64,000 bases of DNA from Bacillus cereus G9842 (GCF_000021305.1 NC_011772.1:3944001-4008000); one strand, 5' to 3'. Positions 20,236 to 30,004 are shown, counted from the stretch's first letter. Made by a program: numbers and translations. Notes: generated from the sequence alone by a model not told the origin.

Positions 20236-20901
20236 TTATCTTAAAAAGTGTTTAAATCGATCCACTTCATCGTCATGACCAATGACAATTAATATATCTC
20301 CTGCTTGAATATTCTCCGTAGCCCGAGGGGATACGATAACTTCTTTACCTCGTTTAATTGCTACAATATTCAATCCAAACTTCGCACGAATATCTAATTC
20401 AATTAAAGAGTGCCCATCAATTTTTTTATTCGCAATAATCTCTACAATACTATGCTCATCTGAAAGCTCAAGGTAGTCTAACACATTGCTTGATGCAATA
20501 TTATTAGCAATCCTTTTTCCCATATCACGTTCTGGATGCACAATATGATCTGCACCTATTTTACTTAACACTTTTTCATGATAATCATTTTGAGCTTTTA
20601 CAGTAATATTTTTTACACCCAATTCTTTCAAAATCAAAGTAGTTAAAATACTTGAATTTAAATTATCTCCAATAGCAACGACTACGTGATCAAAATTTCG
20701 AATACCAAGGCTTTTTAATACCATCTCATCTGTTGAATCTGCAATTACAGCATGCGAAGCTATATTTGCAAATTCATTAATTTTATCCTCATCTGAATCG
20801 ATTGCCATTACTTCCATACCTAATTGAGCTAGTTCTCGGCAAATACTTCCACCAAAGCGACCAAGTCCAATGACAGCAAACTCTTTTTCTTTCTCACCCA
20901 C
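20236..20901 (-). CDS. ktrC: Potassium uptake regulatory subunit KtrC
   Basis: Cytosolic RCK ring subunit that gates a KtrD-type potassium channel. The RCK_N domain (about 1-125) has the nucleotide motif VIGLGRFGGSICREL with the acidic AIDSDEDK, and the RCK_C domain (about 135-221) is the ADP/ATP-coupled and c-di-AMP-binding part in B. subtilis KtrC. GTG at 20901 has GGAGG upstream. The channel partner is not next to it, as in B. subtilis where ktrC (ykqB) is alone. Confidence 0.9.
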   Translation of the reverse strand: MGEKEKEFAVIGLGRFGGSICRELAQLGMEVMAIDSDEDKINEFANIASHAVIADSTDEMVLKSLGIRNFDHVVVAIGDNLNSSILTTLILKELGVKNITVKAQNDYHEKVLSKIGADHIVHPERDMGKRIANNIASSNVLDYLELSDEHSIVEIIANKKIDGHSLIELDIRAKFGLNIVAIKRGKEVIVSPRATENIQAGDILIVIGHDDEVDRFKHFLR

Positions 20902-20983
20902 AGGAATTCCTCCAATAACTTCAAGTACTATTTATTTTCAGTGTAACACACTTTATATGCGTCACAAAAACTGTAATTAGCTC

Positions 20984-21850
20984 TTATTTTTGTTTTTGTA
21001 TATAAAAATATTGTTGCAAGTAAAAAGCGATACCAACAAGTAACATAGCAAATACAAATATATTTCCAAACGAACTAAATGTTTCAAAAACGAATAATAA
21101 TGTTTCTTGACCAAAAAAGGCAAATAGCAGCTGTATGAATGCAAATAACAACGCCCATATGTAATGATGTTGATGAAATAAATAATGCGTTGCACCTAAA
21201 AAAGCAATAAACGAAAAGATAAAGATCCACCAATTTTCTAAAAATAGTTGCCAATTAGAAAATTGATATCCATTTACTAATATCGCAATAAGCGCGATAA
21301 CTGCCATCGTCGGCACACTCCAAAATAATGCCCGTCCTCTAAAGAAACGAGTGCCTTTAACATCTCCTTTTTCATGTGCAATATATGTTAGTACTACTGT
21401 GCTTATATACAAAACAGAAAGAATTGTTAAAACGATAATGAGCCAAAAATGTAATTGATAATATTCATGTTCTATATTTGTCACGATTGCAGCTAACATA
21501 CACGGAATTAACATTCCCGTCCAACCATCTACTTTTCTTTCATTCCAAAAGACCGTATTACCAATCCTTATTCCTAACAGCATAAAAATAATGATACCCA
21601 ATACAAATAACGTAGTTTTATTCCCTACTAAACTCGTTGAGAAAGCAATTAATCCAATAAATAAAAAGAGCACAAACCCATTCATAATTTCTAGTACAGG
21701 TGATAAATATCTCTTCACCCATTTGTATGTTTCGTCATATTCATTATTATCTACTAAACGATAGGCATAAAAACTTATCCCAAAATAAACCGCCGCAATA
21801 ATAACATACGCATATAAGACGAAACATAAAATCGCACTGCTAATTTGCAC
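20984..21850 (-). CDS. Polytopic membrane protein, distant CydB-like look
   Basis: A 288-residue protein with about eight to nine membrane helices. I start at GTG 21850 because GGTGGGG lies six bases upstream; an in-frame GTG four codons earlier overlaps it. The RGRALFWSVPTMAVIALIAI segment after a charged loop, followed by a long hydrophobic C-terminal half, resembles cytochrome bd subunit II, but I see no firm signature and no cydA partner. I treat it as a membrane protein of unknown function. Confidence 0.6.
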   Translation of the reverse strand: MQISSAILCFVLYAYVIIAAVYFGISFYAYRLVDNNEYDETYKWVKRYLSPVLEIMNGFVLFLFIGLIAFSTSLVGNKTTLFVLGIIIFMLLGIRIGNTVFWNERKVDGWTGMLIPCMLAAIVTNIEHEYYQLHFWLIIVLTILSVLYISTVVLTYIAHEKGDVKGTRFFRGRALFWSVPTMAVIALIAILVNGYQFSNWQLFLENWWIFIFSFIAFLGATHYLFHQHHYIWALLFAFIQLLFAFFGQETLLFVFETFSSFGNIFVFAMLLVGIAFYLQQYFYIQKQK

Positions 21851-21937
21851 GTAATTCCCCACCCTTTTTTCTATGTTTCACATTGATTTTACACACTTTT
21901 CATACTAAAAGTAAACATATATAAGTTAGTCAAATAA

Positions 21938-21979
21938 TTAATAATGAGCAGTGGCTAAAAACCCCCTGCTCATTATTAA
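21938..21979. repeat. 14-bp inverted repeat with 14-base loop
   Basis: Perfect arms at 21938-21951 and 21966-21979 lie in the 247-bp gap between dapL and the membrane protein gene. No clear T-run follows on either strand, so it may be a small palindromic element or a weak terminator for dapL. Confidence 0.6.
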
Positions 21980-22097
21980 AACAGTCCAATTAACTTTATT
22001 CTTTCATTTGTATGTAAATGTCTAAAATCACTCTATACGAGCGTTACTTACACCTCATAACAAAAAGTTTTTTGGAACCTTCAATAAAGCGGAAGTT

Positions 22098-23285
<1,188 letters not shown>

Positions 23286-23291
23286 TTCTTT

Positions 23292-24014
23292 TTATTTCTC
23301 TGGGTTTAATTGACGAAGCTCTTGTTTAATTTCTGTTTTTGCTTTTGTCTTCTCATCAATTTCTTTAATTACACGTGCTGGAGTACCTGCAACAACTGTG
23401 TATGGAGGCACATCTTCTGTTACAACAGCTCCCGCTGCTACAACTGCACCTTTACCTACTGTAACACCCTCTAAAACAACTACGTTTGCACCGATTACTA
23501 CATCATCTTCAACGATAACTGGTTTTGCAGAAGGTGGCTCAATAACACCTGCAAGTACAGCACCTGCACCTACGTGACAGTTTTTACCGACTGTTGCACG
23601 TCCACCAAGTACTGCGTTCATGTCGATCATAGAACCTTCACCAATTACAGCACCAATGTTAATTGTTGCATTCATCATAATTACAGCGTTGTCACCAATT
23701 TCAACATGGTCACGAATAATAGCACCGGGCTCGATGCGAGCTTTAATACCTTTTAAATCAAGCATTGGGATTGCAGAATTACGACGATCGTTTTCTACAA
23801 CGTAGTCAACGATGTGCTTATTATTCTCATCAAGAATTGTCTTAATTTCAGACCATTCTCCGAATAATACACCTGATTTTTTATTCACAAATGCTTGTAC
23901 TGTTTCAGGGAATGTTACTTCTTTTAAATCCCCTTTTATGTATACCTTTACAGGAGTTTTCTTTTCACTTTTTTGAATAAACGAAATAATTTCGTTAGCG
24001 TCCATCATTTTCAT
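23292..24014 (-). CDS. dapH: Tetrahydrodipicolinate N-acetyltransferase
   Basis: Left-handed beta-helix acyltransferase that acetylates tetrahydrodipicolinate, opening the acetylase branch to diaminopimelate. The N-terminal domain (1-80) is of the DapH type, then hexapeptide repeats from about 90 to 210 ([20 protein letters not shown] and following). It has 240 residues, corresponding to B. subtilis ykuQ. The ATG follows AGGAGG. patA at 49.0-50.2 kb supplies the aminotransferase between DapH and DapL. Confidence 0.94.
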   Translation of the reverse strand: MKMMDANEIISFIQKSEKKTPVKVYIKGDLKEVTFPETVQAFVNKKSGVLFGEWSEIKTILDENNKHIVDYVVENDRRNSAIPMLDLKGIKARIEPGAIIRDHVEIGDNAVIMMNATINIGAVIGEGSMIDMNAVLGGRATVGKNCHVGAGAVLAGVIEPPSAKPVIVEDDVVIGANVVVLEGVTVGKGAVVAAGAVVTEDVPPYTVVAGTPARVIKEIDEKTKAKTEIKQELRQLNPEK

Positions 24015-24085
24015 TCTTGTTGCCTCCTAAATCCATTTATAATGTTACTCTACCAAACGAAAGAGCGAGTAGCAAGATAATAATC

Positions 24086-24943
24086 TTATTTTTCCCTTTG
24101 AATTTCTTCTATAATTTCTAAAAATGCTTGTACTTGCTTCAACTGCCTTGCTGAGTCACTTGTTAACAACCATGTTTCTCTCGTCAATTGAACAGGTGTT
24201 TTATACATATTTTCCTGTACTTCCTTTAAAACAGTAGAAGGTAAAAGGGCATAACCTATACCATTTAAAACAAGTTGTTTGCATGTTTCAATTTGGTCAA
24301 CTACAATCGTTCGCTTAGGCGGATTAGAAAATAAACCATACCACCAATTTTGTATTTGTCCATAATAAGTCGAGTCACTTTTAAATTGAATGAACGGCCT
24401 ATTTGTTTCTTTTAGCATCGAAATATCTTTTATTTCTTTATCAACTAAATACAGTTCATCTTCAAATAATTTTTGCTTTTGACCTTTATATTCTTGTGTT
24501 CCCCTCAGTATAGCAACATGAACGTCTCCTTCATAAAACTGCTTTTGCACTTCACTACTCCATCCAGTAAACAGCGATATCTTTACAGAAGGATATTTAT
24601 GCACAAACTTTTTCAAAACAGGAGGAAGCCAATATTGACCAATAACTGATGCAACAGCTATTTTTAACGTTCCATGAGTTTCCGTTCTAAAAACAGCTAG
24701 CTCACTTTTTATATCCTCTTCCTTTTGCAACATTTCTTTGGCATAATTTGCAACTTTTTCCCCTTCAGGTGTAATTGTCAATCCTTTTTGTGAGCGAATA
24801 AAAAACTTCATTCCCCATTGTTTCTCCATAGATTGTAATCGTTGACTCAGCGCAGGTTGGGAAACAAATAAACGTTCCGCCGCTTTTCTCATATTTGATT
24901 CCTGAGCTAACACAACCATCATTTGAAAATCATCAATTTGCAA
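24086..24943 (-). CDS. ccpC: LysR-type regulator CcpC
   Basis: LysR family regulator, very like B. subtilis CcpC (YkuM), the citrate-responsive regulator of citB and citZ. The HTH is MQIDDFQMMVVLAQESNMRK followed by AAERLFVSQPALSQRLQSME, and the effector domain follows. I start at TTG 24943 because it aligns with the B. subtilis start and has GAGGGAG upstream; an ATG nine codons earlier has only a weak site. The length is then 285. The position between dapH and darB is conserved. Confidence 0.85.
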   Translation of the reverse strand: MQIDDFQMMVVLAQESNMRKAAERLFVSQPALSQRLQSMEKQWGMKFFIRSQKGLTITPEGEKVANYAKEMLQKEEDIKSELAVFRTETHGTLKIAVASVIGQYWLPPVLKKFVHKYPSVKISLFTGWSSEVQKQFYEGDVHVAILRGTQEYKGQKQKLFEDELYLVDKEIKDISMLKETNRPFIQFKSDSTYYGQIQNWWYGLFSNPPKRTIVVDQIETCKQLVLNGIGYALLPSTVLKEVQENMYKTPVQLTRETWLLTSDSARQLKQVQAFLEIIEEIQREK

Positions 24944-25081
24944 CTTTCTCCCTCTTTCCTTAGCTTCCATACACCTTATTTCAACAAGCTTTCATTCAGA
25001 AAATACAATTTTCCAGCGCGAACTTTCCTTATGTTTTATGTCTTTTTAAATATAATACATACACAAGTGATATGCACGAAA

Positions 25082-25116
25082 AAAAGTGACTTCTTCGTTT
25101 CTATGAAGTCACTTTT
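25082..25116 (-). terminator. darB terminator
   Basis: A 12-bp stem AAAAGTGACTTC / GAAGTCACTTTT followed by T on the minus strand, just past darB. Confidence 0.85.
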
Positions 25117-25122
25117 CTCACG

Positions 25123-25566
25123 TTATCGATTATGTTGCCTTACTTTCTTATTCAACAATTTTAAAATAGCACGACGTGTTAAAATCCCCTCAAAATAGCC
25201 TTCTTCATTAACAGCACAAATAAAAGGATGATCAATTGTCATTTCTAAAGCTTTTGCAAATGAATCTTCTAATTTAAGAAAAGGTATATCTTCCTTCATC
25301 ACCTGCTCTACTTTCATATCATCAAGTCTTTCAAACTCAATACGCTCTAATCCTAACATACCATCTAATATCATGGCAGTACTAATCAAACCATGTAATT
25401 TATACATTGGATCTAAGACAGGTATCGCCGAATATCCAGATTTCACAAGAACGAGTAAAGCATGTTCTAAACCATTTCCAATTTGGACATGAGCTACTTT
25501 TTCCGATGAAATCATTAAATCCTTCACAAGAATTTGTTGAAATTCGTCTTTCGGAATACTAATCAT
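25123..25566 (-). CDS. darB: c-di-AMP-binding CBS protein DarB (YkuL/CbpB)
   Basis: A 147-residue protein made of two CBS domains (about 10-70 and 80-142). B. subtilis YkuL (DarB, CbpB in Listeria) binds c-di-AMP and, when free of it, binds the stringent factor Rel and pyruvate carboxylase. The sequence MISIPKDEFQQILVKDLMIS and the CBS motifs fit this family. The ATG follows GGGGGATG. It sits between ccpC and ykzF, as in B. subtilis. KtrC in the same window belongs to the same c-di-AMP network. Confidence 0.85.
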   Translation of the reverse strand: MISIPKDEFQQILVKDLMISSEKVAHVQIGNGLEHALLVLVKSGYSAIPVLDPMYKLHGLISTAMILDGMLGLERIEFERLDDMKVEQVMKEDIPFLKLEDSFAKALEMTIDHPFICAVNEEGYFEGILTRRAILKLLNKKVRQHNR

Positions 25567-25705
25567 ATTACATCCCCCATTTTCCCTTTTTCCTGCTTAT
25601 GTTCATAACTCTATTCACATTTTATGACAGCGTTTTCACATTATTATTTTGTCCTAAATTTATTTCAATAAAAATACAATCACACAGCTATTTTAGCATA
25701 CAGCA

Positions 25706-25735
25706 CAAAAAAAAGACTACCATTCCGGTAGCGCT
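25706..25735 (-). terminator. ykzF terminator
   Basis: A short CTACC/GGTAG stem followed by a run of eight T on the minus strand, at the ykzF stop. Confidence 0.6.
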
Positions 25736-25926
25736 TAATACCCTTTATTTTTTAATCTGTAAAATAACCTTGTAATTTTTTTATATTGCATCACATCCGT
25801 CTGTTTCAAACCATTCTCAATATCTGTAAGTTCCACAGCTAAAATTTCACTTGCATAATTTTGCTGAAATAAAATATCTAGTAGTAAACTTTCTTCTTCC
25901 TTCGTTAAAACAACTTCCCTTTGCAT
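25735..25926 (-). CDS. ykzF: YkzF-like small protein
   Basis: A 63-residue, acidic, helical protein (MQREVVLTKEEESLLLDILF). The ATG follows AAGGAGAGGGG. Size and position between ykuK and darB match B. subtilis ykzF, which is why I use the name. Function unknown. Confidence 0.6.
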   Translation of the reverse strand: MQREVVLTKEEESLLLDILFQQNYASEILAVELTDIENGLKQTDVMQYKKITRLFYRLKNKGY

Positions 25927-26045
25927 ATACCCCTCTCCTTACAATCGCATCGTTACTCTTATTATATAAAAAATTTAACCTATTTAATAGATGTAATATT
26001 CAGTTTTTACCAAAAGATATGTAGCAATTGTAAACATACAAAAAG

Positions 26046-26564
26046 TCATTTCGTATATCGATTTGCATAGCTAAACGCCGCATAAGCATCCGGCTTAATT
26101 TTTGCAGTTAATCCCATCGCTCGAATTTTTTCTGTCATATCTAAAATAAATTCCTTTGTTAAACCATCATTCCCAATGTCTAAATGAATTTCCATTATGA
26201 ATCCAGCCCCATCTTGAGCATAAGGATGCAATAACTCCCATATTGTTTGTATATGAGTAGGTGTAAATAGACATGCGATTTCTTGACTAAACTGCGTTTC
26301 TAAATATATTTTCTCACGTAAGGTTGCTGGCTTATCTTTTACTGATCTATGGTGTAAACAACCCCAGGCACCTTTTCCAACACGATGAATATGGATTGCT
26401 GTAATAAACCTCGTATCCTTTTGATGTGCTTGCGAGTCTGTCCCAATGGATAATCGATATAAATTTCGTGGATCCTTTTCAATGAAACTACAAATACGGC
26501 TAAAGACCATATCAAAATTTAAATGTCTCTCTGAAACATTGTAAAATTTATGTGCACCGTCCAC
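26046..26564 (-). CDS. ykuK: YkuK family protein (DUF458, RNase H-like)
   Basis: A 172-residue protein of the YkuK/DUF458 family. Conserved parts are LSIGTDSQAH (first acidic residue of an RNase H-like fold), HRVGKGAWGCLHHR and the acidic EIHLDIGNDGLTKEFI. I use GTG 26564 with AAAGGA nine bases upstream, giving 172 residues, the same length as in B. subtilis; a TTG six codons earlier has no site. Its biochemical role is not established. Confidence 0.82.
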   Translation of the reverse strand: MDGAHKFYNVSERHLNFDMVFSRICSFIEKDPRNLYRLSIGTDSQAHQKDTRFITAIHIHRVGKGAWGCLHHRSVKDKPATLREKIYLETQFSQEIACLFTPTHIQTIWELLHPYAQDGAGFIMEIHLDIGNDGLTKEFILDMTEKIRAMGLTAKIKPDAYAAFSYANRYTK

Positions 26565-26638
26565 AGAGTCACGTCCTTTCAATTAGACAGACTTTTCGTA
26601 TTCTCATTGTATGGGACAAAAACTAAAATTATAACTTC

Positions 26639-26788
26639 CTATCCTTTATTCGTTTCAATATTTCGAATTACAAAGTGACAAACTTGGCACGTATAAATTA
26701 CATTTTGATTAGATTGAGCCGTTAATACATGAGTAATCTCAGCAGAGCTTTGACAATTAGGACAAATCACAACTGGTAAATGTTCCAT
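26639..26788 (-). CDS. Zinc-ribbon mini-protein
   Basis: A 49-residue protein, MEHLPVVICPNCQSSAEITH and onward, with two CxxC pairs (C9/C12 and C34/C37) that form a zinc ribbon. The ATG follows a strong AGGAGG. It lies between ykuK and ykuJ on the same strand. I know no specific function; such ribbons often bind RNA or proteins. Confidence 0.8.
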   Translation of the reverse strand: MEHLPVVICPNCQSSAEITHVLTAQSNQNVIYTCQVCHFVIRNIETNKG

Positions 26789-26811
26789 ACGATAACCTCC
26801 TAGTTATATTT

Positions 26812-26915
26812 CTCCCACTATTTGCAGAACCCAGCAATTGTGAGAAGTTTAGCTTCACATATTCATCCGGTTGGCGGGACTACTTATCCACATGGATAGG
26901 CAAACTTACACAGAT
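26812..26915. other. Structured intergenic sequence upstream of the zinc-ribbon gene
   Basis: In the 241-bp gap there are several inverted repeats, GAAG-TTTAG-CTTC, CCGGTTGGCGGG and TATCCA-CA-TGGATA. The start, CCCACTATTTGCAG, resembles the first bases of the short bcr1-like element at 27.8 kb. It could be a diverged repeat or a leader RNA. No firm identity. Confidence 0.35.
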
Positions 26916-26988
26916 TAAATTTTCATTTTAATACCATTGTAGGAAAAATAAAAAAATTCTATACATTACGCTGGAAAGTAATAGAACT

Positions 26989-27022
26989 AAAAAAGGTACT
27001 GCCATATGGCAGTACCTTTTTT
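26989..27022 (-). terminator. ykuJ terminator
   Basis: A 15-bp perfect stem (26989-27003 with 27008-27022) and ATAT loop, T-run on the minus strand. Confidence 0.85.
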
Positions 27023-27029
27023 ATATGTA

Positions 27030-27266
27030 TCAAGAAATGATATCGTAAATCTCAATTGCAACCATGTCGATATTATCGAATTGGTACACTTGAGGTTTTT
27101 CACCTTGTTGATACACTTCTAACTCATACATTTCACTTTTATCGAAAAATTTCACGCTACATTTGCGCTCACCGTTCACTTCAAAATAGCGTTGTGCTAC
27201 TTCACCGCTTTCAGCTTGTTCTTGTAGACTAACAAGTCGAGTTAAAATTCCTTGGAGTAGAGACAT
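27030..27266 (-). CDS. ykuJ: YkuJ family protein (DUF1797)
   Basis: A 78-residue protein, MSLLQGILTRLVSLQEQAES, of the small YkuJ family known from a B. subtilis structure. The ATG at 27266 has AAAGGAGAG upstream; a longer upstream frame is rich in Phe and lacks a site. Function unknown. It is divergent from the glutaredoxin gene. Confidence 0.85.
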   Translation of the reverse strand: MSLLQGILTRLVSLQEQAESGEVAQRYFEVNGERKCSVKFFDKSEMYELEVYQQGEKPQVYQFDNIDMVAIEIYDIIS

Positions 27267-27499
27267 GAAATCTCTCCTTTCTCTGATCTTCCTACCAATA
27301 GGTTTTACAGCTATACTCATTCTATCCGTCATAACAGAAAAAATGTTCCACACTCTAGGATAAAGGTTATTGGCCAGAAACTCAACTAAAAATTTGTCGA
27401 AATGCGAAGGAAAAAACAGAAAGAACATATTTCCCCTTCTTTATTGCGGTTTTTATACTGGAAGAATATAATAAAAAACAGAAAAAAGGAGGAATTACA

Positions 27500-27736
27500 A
27501 TGAAAAAAATTGAGGTTTATACACAACCTGATTGTCCGCCATGTGTTATTGTTAAAGAATTTTTGAAGCATAATAACGTTGCATATGAAGAATTTGACGT
27601 AAAAAAAGACGCTGCTGCTCGCAATCGTCTTTTAAACGACTATGATTCTTATTCAACTCCAACAGTCGTAATTGATGGCGAAGTAGTTGCAGGTTTTCAA
27701 ATTGAAAAGTTACAAAAACTACTCAATATAGAATAG
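27500..27736 (+). CDS. Glutaredoxin/NrdH-like thiol oxidoreductase
   Basis: A 78-residue thioredoxin-fold protein with the redox motif C12-P-P-C15 (YTQPDCPPCVIVKEFL), the cis-proline YSTPTVVIDG and the GFQIEKLQKLL ending. Proteins of this size act as NrdH redoxins or glutaredoxins that reduce small disulfides, here possibly with bacillithiol. The ATG follows AAAGGAGG. It is a single gene between its own promoter region and a strong hairpin. Confidence 0.85.
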   Translation: MKKIEVYTQPDCPPCVIVKEFLKHNNVAYEEFDVKKDAAARNRLLNDYDSYSTPTVVIDGEVVAGFQIEKLQKLLNIE

Positions 27737-27762
27737 GAATAGGTAAATACCTATTCCTATTC
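27731..27762 (+). terminator. Hairpin after the glutaredoxin gene
   Basis: A 15-bp perfect stem (27731-27745 with 27748-27762) overlapping the stop codon. Only a short T/A tail follows, so it may act as a weak terminator or stabiliser. Confidence 0.6.
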
Positions 27763-27864
27763 TTATCCCGCTATTTGTAGGTAGTAAAACCCAAAAAATT
27801 TAGCTAAAGCAAAGGAGTTAGATGGGCTAGTAATCCCTCCCACTGATTAAAAGTTTCACTTTAT
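27762..27864. repeat. Short bcr1-like repeat
   Basis: A sequence of about 103 bp that shares several blocks with the longer element at 41.64-41.79 kb: a start after TTAT, GTAGTAA(A/G)A(C)CCCA, AAAAATT-AGC, AAAG-AGTTAG-TGGG, CCACTGATTAAA and an end at CTTTATA. It looks like a shortened bcr1-type element. Its end overlaps the stop codon of the next gene. Confidence 0.55.
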
Positions 27865-28349
27865 AATTGTTGCAACCTTTTTATTTCAGTTAAGAGTTCC
27901 TGACTTTCATGATATCCTGCTAACTTCCATTTATCTTGATCCCTTTTCAATGTTACAATTTGATATTGTCCACTTTTTGTCCGCTCATATACATATAAAT
28001 TTTTATGTTCTTCATCATACGATATTTTCGTTTCTGAATTAAAAGAAAACGGTGCTTCTTTTGCCGGAAGTAAATATTCACCACTTTGTTTATCACTTCT
28101 GCTATTTTCATCTGTAAACACTTGAAGGAAATTATCTGTAAAATACGGTGATAACGTCTCTATCATCTTATTCATCGGCAAATGCTTCCCACGAATTGAA
28201 AACTGGGTTTCATAACCTTTTTGTATCGTTGTAAATACTTCTTTCCGATCAACTTTCACTTCCTCTTTCCCTAAAACAGTCGTAACACTATAACCAACTA
28301 GAAAGGCAACACATACAAATAGAACAAGCCATATTCCATATTTCCTCAT
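27861..28349 (-). CDS. Membrane-anchored extracytoplasmic protein, possibly DUF3993
   Basis: A 162-residue protein with one N-terminal membrane helix or signal (about 5-25) and a mature domain of mixed helix and strand (LPMNKMIETLSPYFTDNFLQ, VYERTKSGQYQIVTLKRDQD). The domain resembles Bacillus DUF3993 proteins from memory. The ATG follows AAGGAAGGTG. It is a single gene downstream of ykuI on the same strand, separated by a terminator. Function unknown. Confidence 0.6.
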   Translation of the reverse strand: MRKYGIWLVLFVCVAFLVGYSVTTVLGKEEVKVDRKEVFTTIQKGYETQFSIRGKHLPMNKMIETLSPYFTDNFLQVFTDENSRSDKQSGEYLLPAKEAPFSFNSETKISYDEEHKNLYVYERTKSGQYQIVTLKRDQDKWKLAGYHESQELLTEIKRLQQL

Positions 28350-28509
28350 TTTTTCACCTTCCTTTTAAAAGAACTTGTCTTTGTAGTATTCATTGTAACA
28401 ATGATTATGCAAAGAAAGGACAGATTTCGTTCGTAAAATCTTTACAACGATAGACAGCATTTTCATCACCATTTTCACTATTACCAATTTATGATAAAAA
28501 CAAACAAAA

Positions 28510-28533
28510 AATGCACGAATCTCTTCGTGCATT
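28510..28533 (-). terminator. ykuI terminator at the stop codon
   Basis: A 10-bp stem AATGCACGAA-TCTC-TTCGTGCATT that includes the ykuI stop codon, with a T-rich tail on the minus strand. Confidence 0.75.
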
Positions 28534-29749
28534 AAAATAAAACATCTTCTTCATATAAATATTCATAAGATAAATCTATAAATAAAAAGTTGTCATCATC
28601 TATTGGGAAAGAAAATGTTCGTACCATTTCGCCCGTTTCGATATCTGCATATAAATCTGAAAGCCTTGCCTTATTCTCAAAACGCATTTTCATGATATTC
28701 TCGAGAAAATACGGGCGCCAACTCCAGTTCTTCATATAATAATCCGGCATCACAATCCATTCTCCATCTTTTTTCATAACATTTCCTGATTGTTGGAAAC
28801 CATCTTCATTACAAATAAATATACGAAAACTACACTGTGATACACTTTGACTAAATTGTAATAACCAATCATTTATATCTTCATTCTTTTTTTGTTTTGA
28901 TAAAACATCGCCAATGCGATCGCGTAACATCTCTGTCAAATTATAAATTTTTTGTAACTTCTTCTTTTCATGCTGAATAAACTGATGACATTCATTACCA
29001 AGTCGCTCTTTCAAAACATTCGTTTCAATAAAATCAGGTAAACATTCTTTCAAATAATTACCTTGATAATATCTTCCGCCGTTCTTCCAAGCATATTGCA
29101 GTTGATAAAAAGCATCTATTTCTTCATATAACAAAGTTGCACCAATTCTTCTAGCAAGTAATGATAAAGAATATAAAATATCTTGATAAGATTGTAAAAG
29201 TGCTGTTTGCCTTAAATTCGTTAAATCTACTTTTAAAATATCAGGTGCTAACACGCTAATACGCTCTAAATTACTTGTGCCCGTTCCGACTTTATTAATC
29301 GAAATTTGAATACCATATGTACGATAATACATAAGCAAATGATTAAATTGCTCTATATCTTCTTTACATTCATGTTCTGTAATCTCTAAAACAATTTGTT
29401 TTAAATTTAAACCTTGTTCTTCATACCTCAATAAAAGTTGAAGCAAGCTTTCATCATCATCATTCATTAATACATTAGCATTCCGATGTATAAATAATAA
29501 TAATTTTTGATCGCTTTCTAAATAACGATTTAAAGCTTTTTCTACTATAATATTATCCGCTTCCAGTTGAAATTCACTTGGAATCGAATCATCGTGAAAG
29601 AAAGAAGCTAAACTTTGTATGCCCTCTTCTGTTTGAATACGTCCTACTACTTCATATCCAATTACAGTATGCTCATCAGCACTAAAAATAGCTTGATAAT
29701 AAGGAAGGACTTTATCCAAGTTACTCATTACATCTAATGCATCTATCAA
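28532..29749 (-). CDS. ykuI: Degenerate EAL-domain protein YkuI
   Basis: 405 residues, the size of B. subtilis YkuI, a c-di-GMP-binding protein with an EAL domain and a C-terminal PAS-like sensor domain. The EAL fold covers about 1-245. The catalytic signature is EVV (33-35) in place of EAL, and the usual DDFG-type motif reads NKVG (152-155), so the metal and base residues are partly lost. LEITEH near 121 and ILKVDL near 171 are kept. TTG 29749 has GGAGG eight bases upstream. It probably binds c-di-GMP without cutting it. Confidence 0.88.
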   Translation of the reverse strand: MIDALDVMSNLDKVLPYYQAIFSADEHTVIGYEVVGRIQTEEGIQSLASFFHDDSIPSEFQLEADNIIVEKALNRYLESDQKLLLFIHRNANVLMNDDDESLLQLLLRYEEQGLNLKQIVLEITEHECKEDIEQFNHLLMYYRTYGIQISINKVGTGTSNLERISVLAPDILKVDLTNLRQTALLQSYQDILYSLSLLARRIGATLLYEEIDAFYQLQYAWKNGGRYYQGNYLKECLPDFIETNVLKERLGNECHQFIQHEKKKLQKIYNLTEMLRDRIGDVLSKQKKNEDINDWLLQFSQSVSQCSFRIFICNEDGFQQSGNVMKKDGEWIVMPDYYMKNWSWRPYFLENIMKMRFENKARLSDLYADIETGEMVRTFSFPIDDDNFLFIDLSYEYLYEEDVLF

Positions 29750-29805
29750 CGTGCTTCCCTCCCTTTACTTTTCAAAAATTATAACATGATATTTACGGAA
29801 AAATA

Positions 29806-29891
29806 ATAAAAAATCCCTTCAGTTTTCCTGAAGGGATTAGAGGGGTAAAATGCTAAGGGGAATTAGCAATTCTACTATGAAGAAAAAAGAG
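29806..29891 (-). ncRNA. Candidate small RNA with C-rich loop (fadH-ykuI gap)
   Basis: A minus-strand unit of about 85 bases: a promoter (29898-29926), a hairpin TGCTAA-TTCCCC-TTAGCA (29851-29868) whose loop is C-rich, a single-stranded ACCCCTCT, and an 11-bp terminator hairpin (29812-29838) ending in TTTTTT. C-rich unpaired motifs that can pair with Shine-Dalgarno sequences are typical of Gram-positive regulatory RNAs. There is no ORF in it. I recognise no named RNA. The alternative is simple read-through sequence between two terminators. Confidence 0.5.
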
Positions 29892-29921
29892 GTCTTAAAT
29901 ATAACGTATATATGACCTCTT
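29887..29921 (-). terminator. fadH terminator
   Basis: An 8-bp stem AAGAGGTC / GACCTCTT with a 19-base AT-rich loop, followed by TTTTTCTT on the minus strand. Confidence 0.6.
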
Positions 29922-29926
29922 GTAAA
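29898..29926 (-). promoter_or_regulatory. Candidate promoter of the small RNA
   Basis: TTTACA (29926-29921), a 17-base spacer and TATATT (29903-29898) on the minus strand. Two direct copies of TGTGAC lie upstream at about 29943-29959, a possible regulator site. Confidence 0.5.
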
Positions 29927-30004
29927 CACTTTTCTTTCATATGTCACAATTCCGTCACATTTAACCATAAAAAAATAAATCAAACATTCATTTTTTTATC
30001 CCTT

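Noticed and set aside
20984..21850. Cytochrome bd subunit II
   Set aside because: Only a loose resemblance in one helix pair; no cydA partner and no firm motif.
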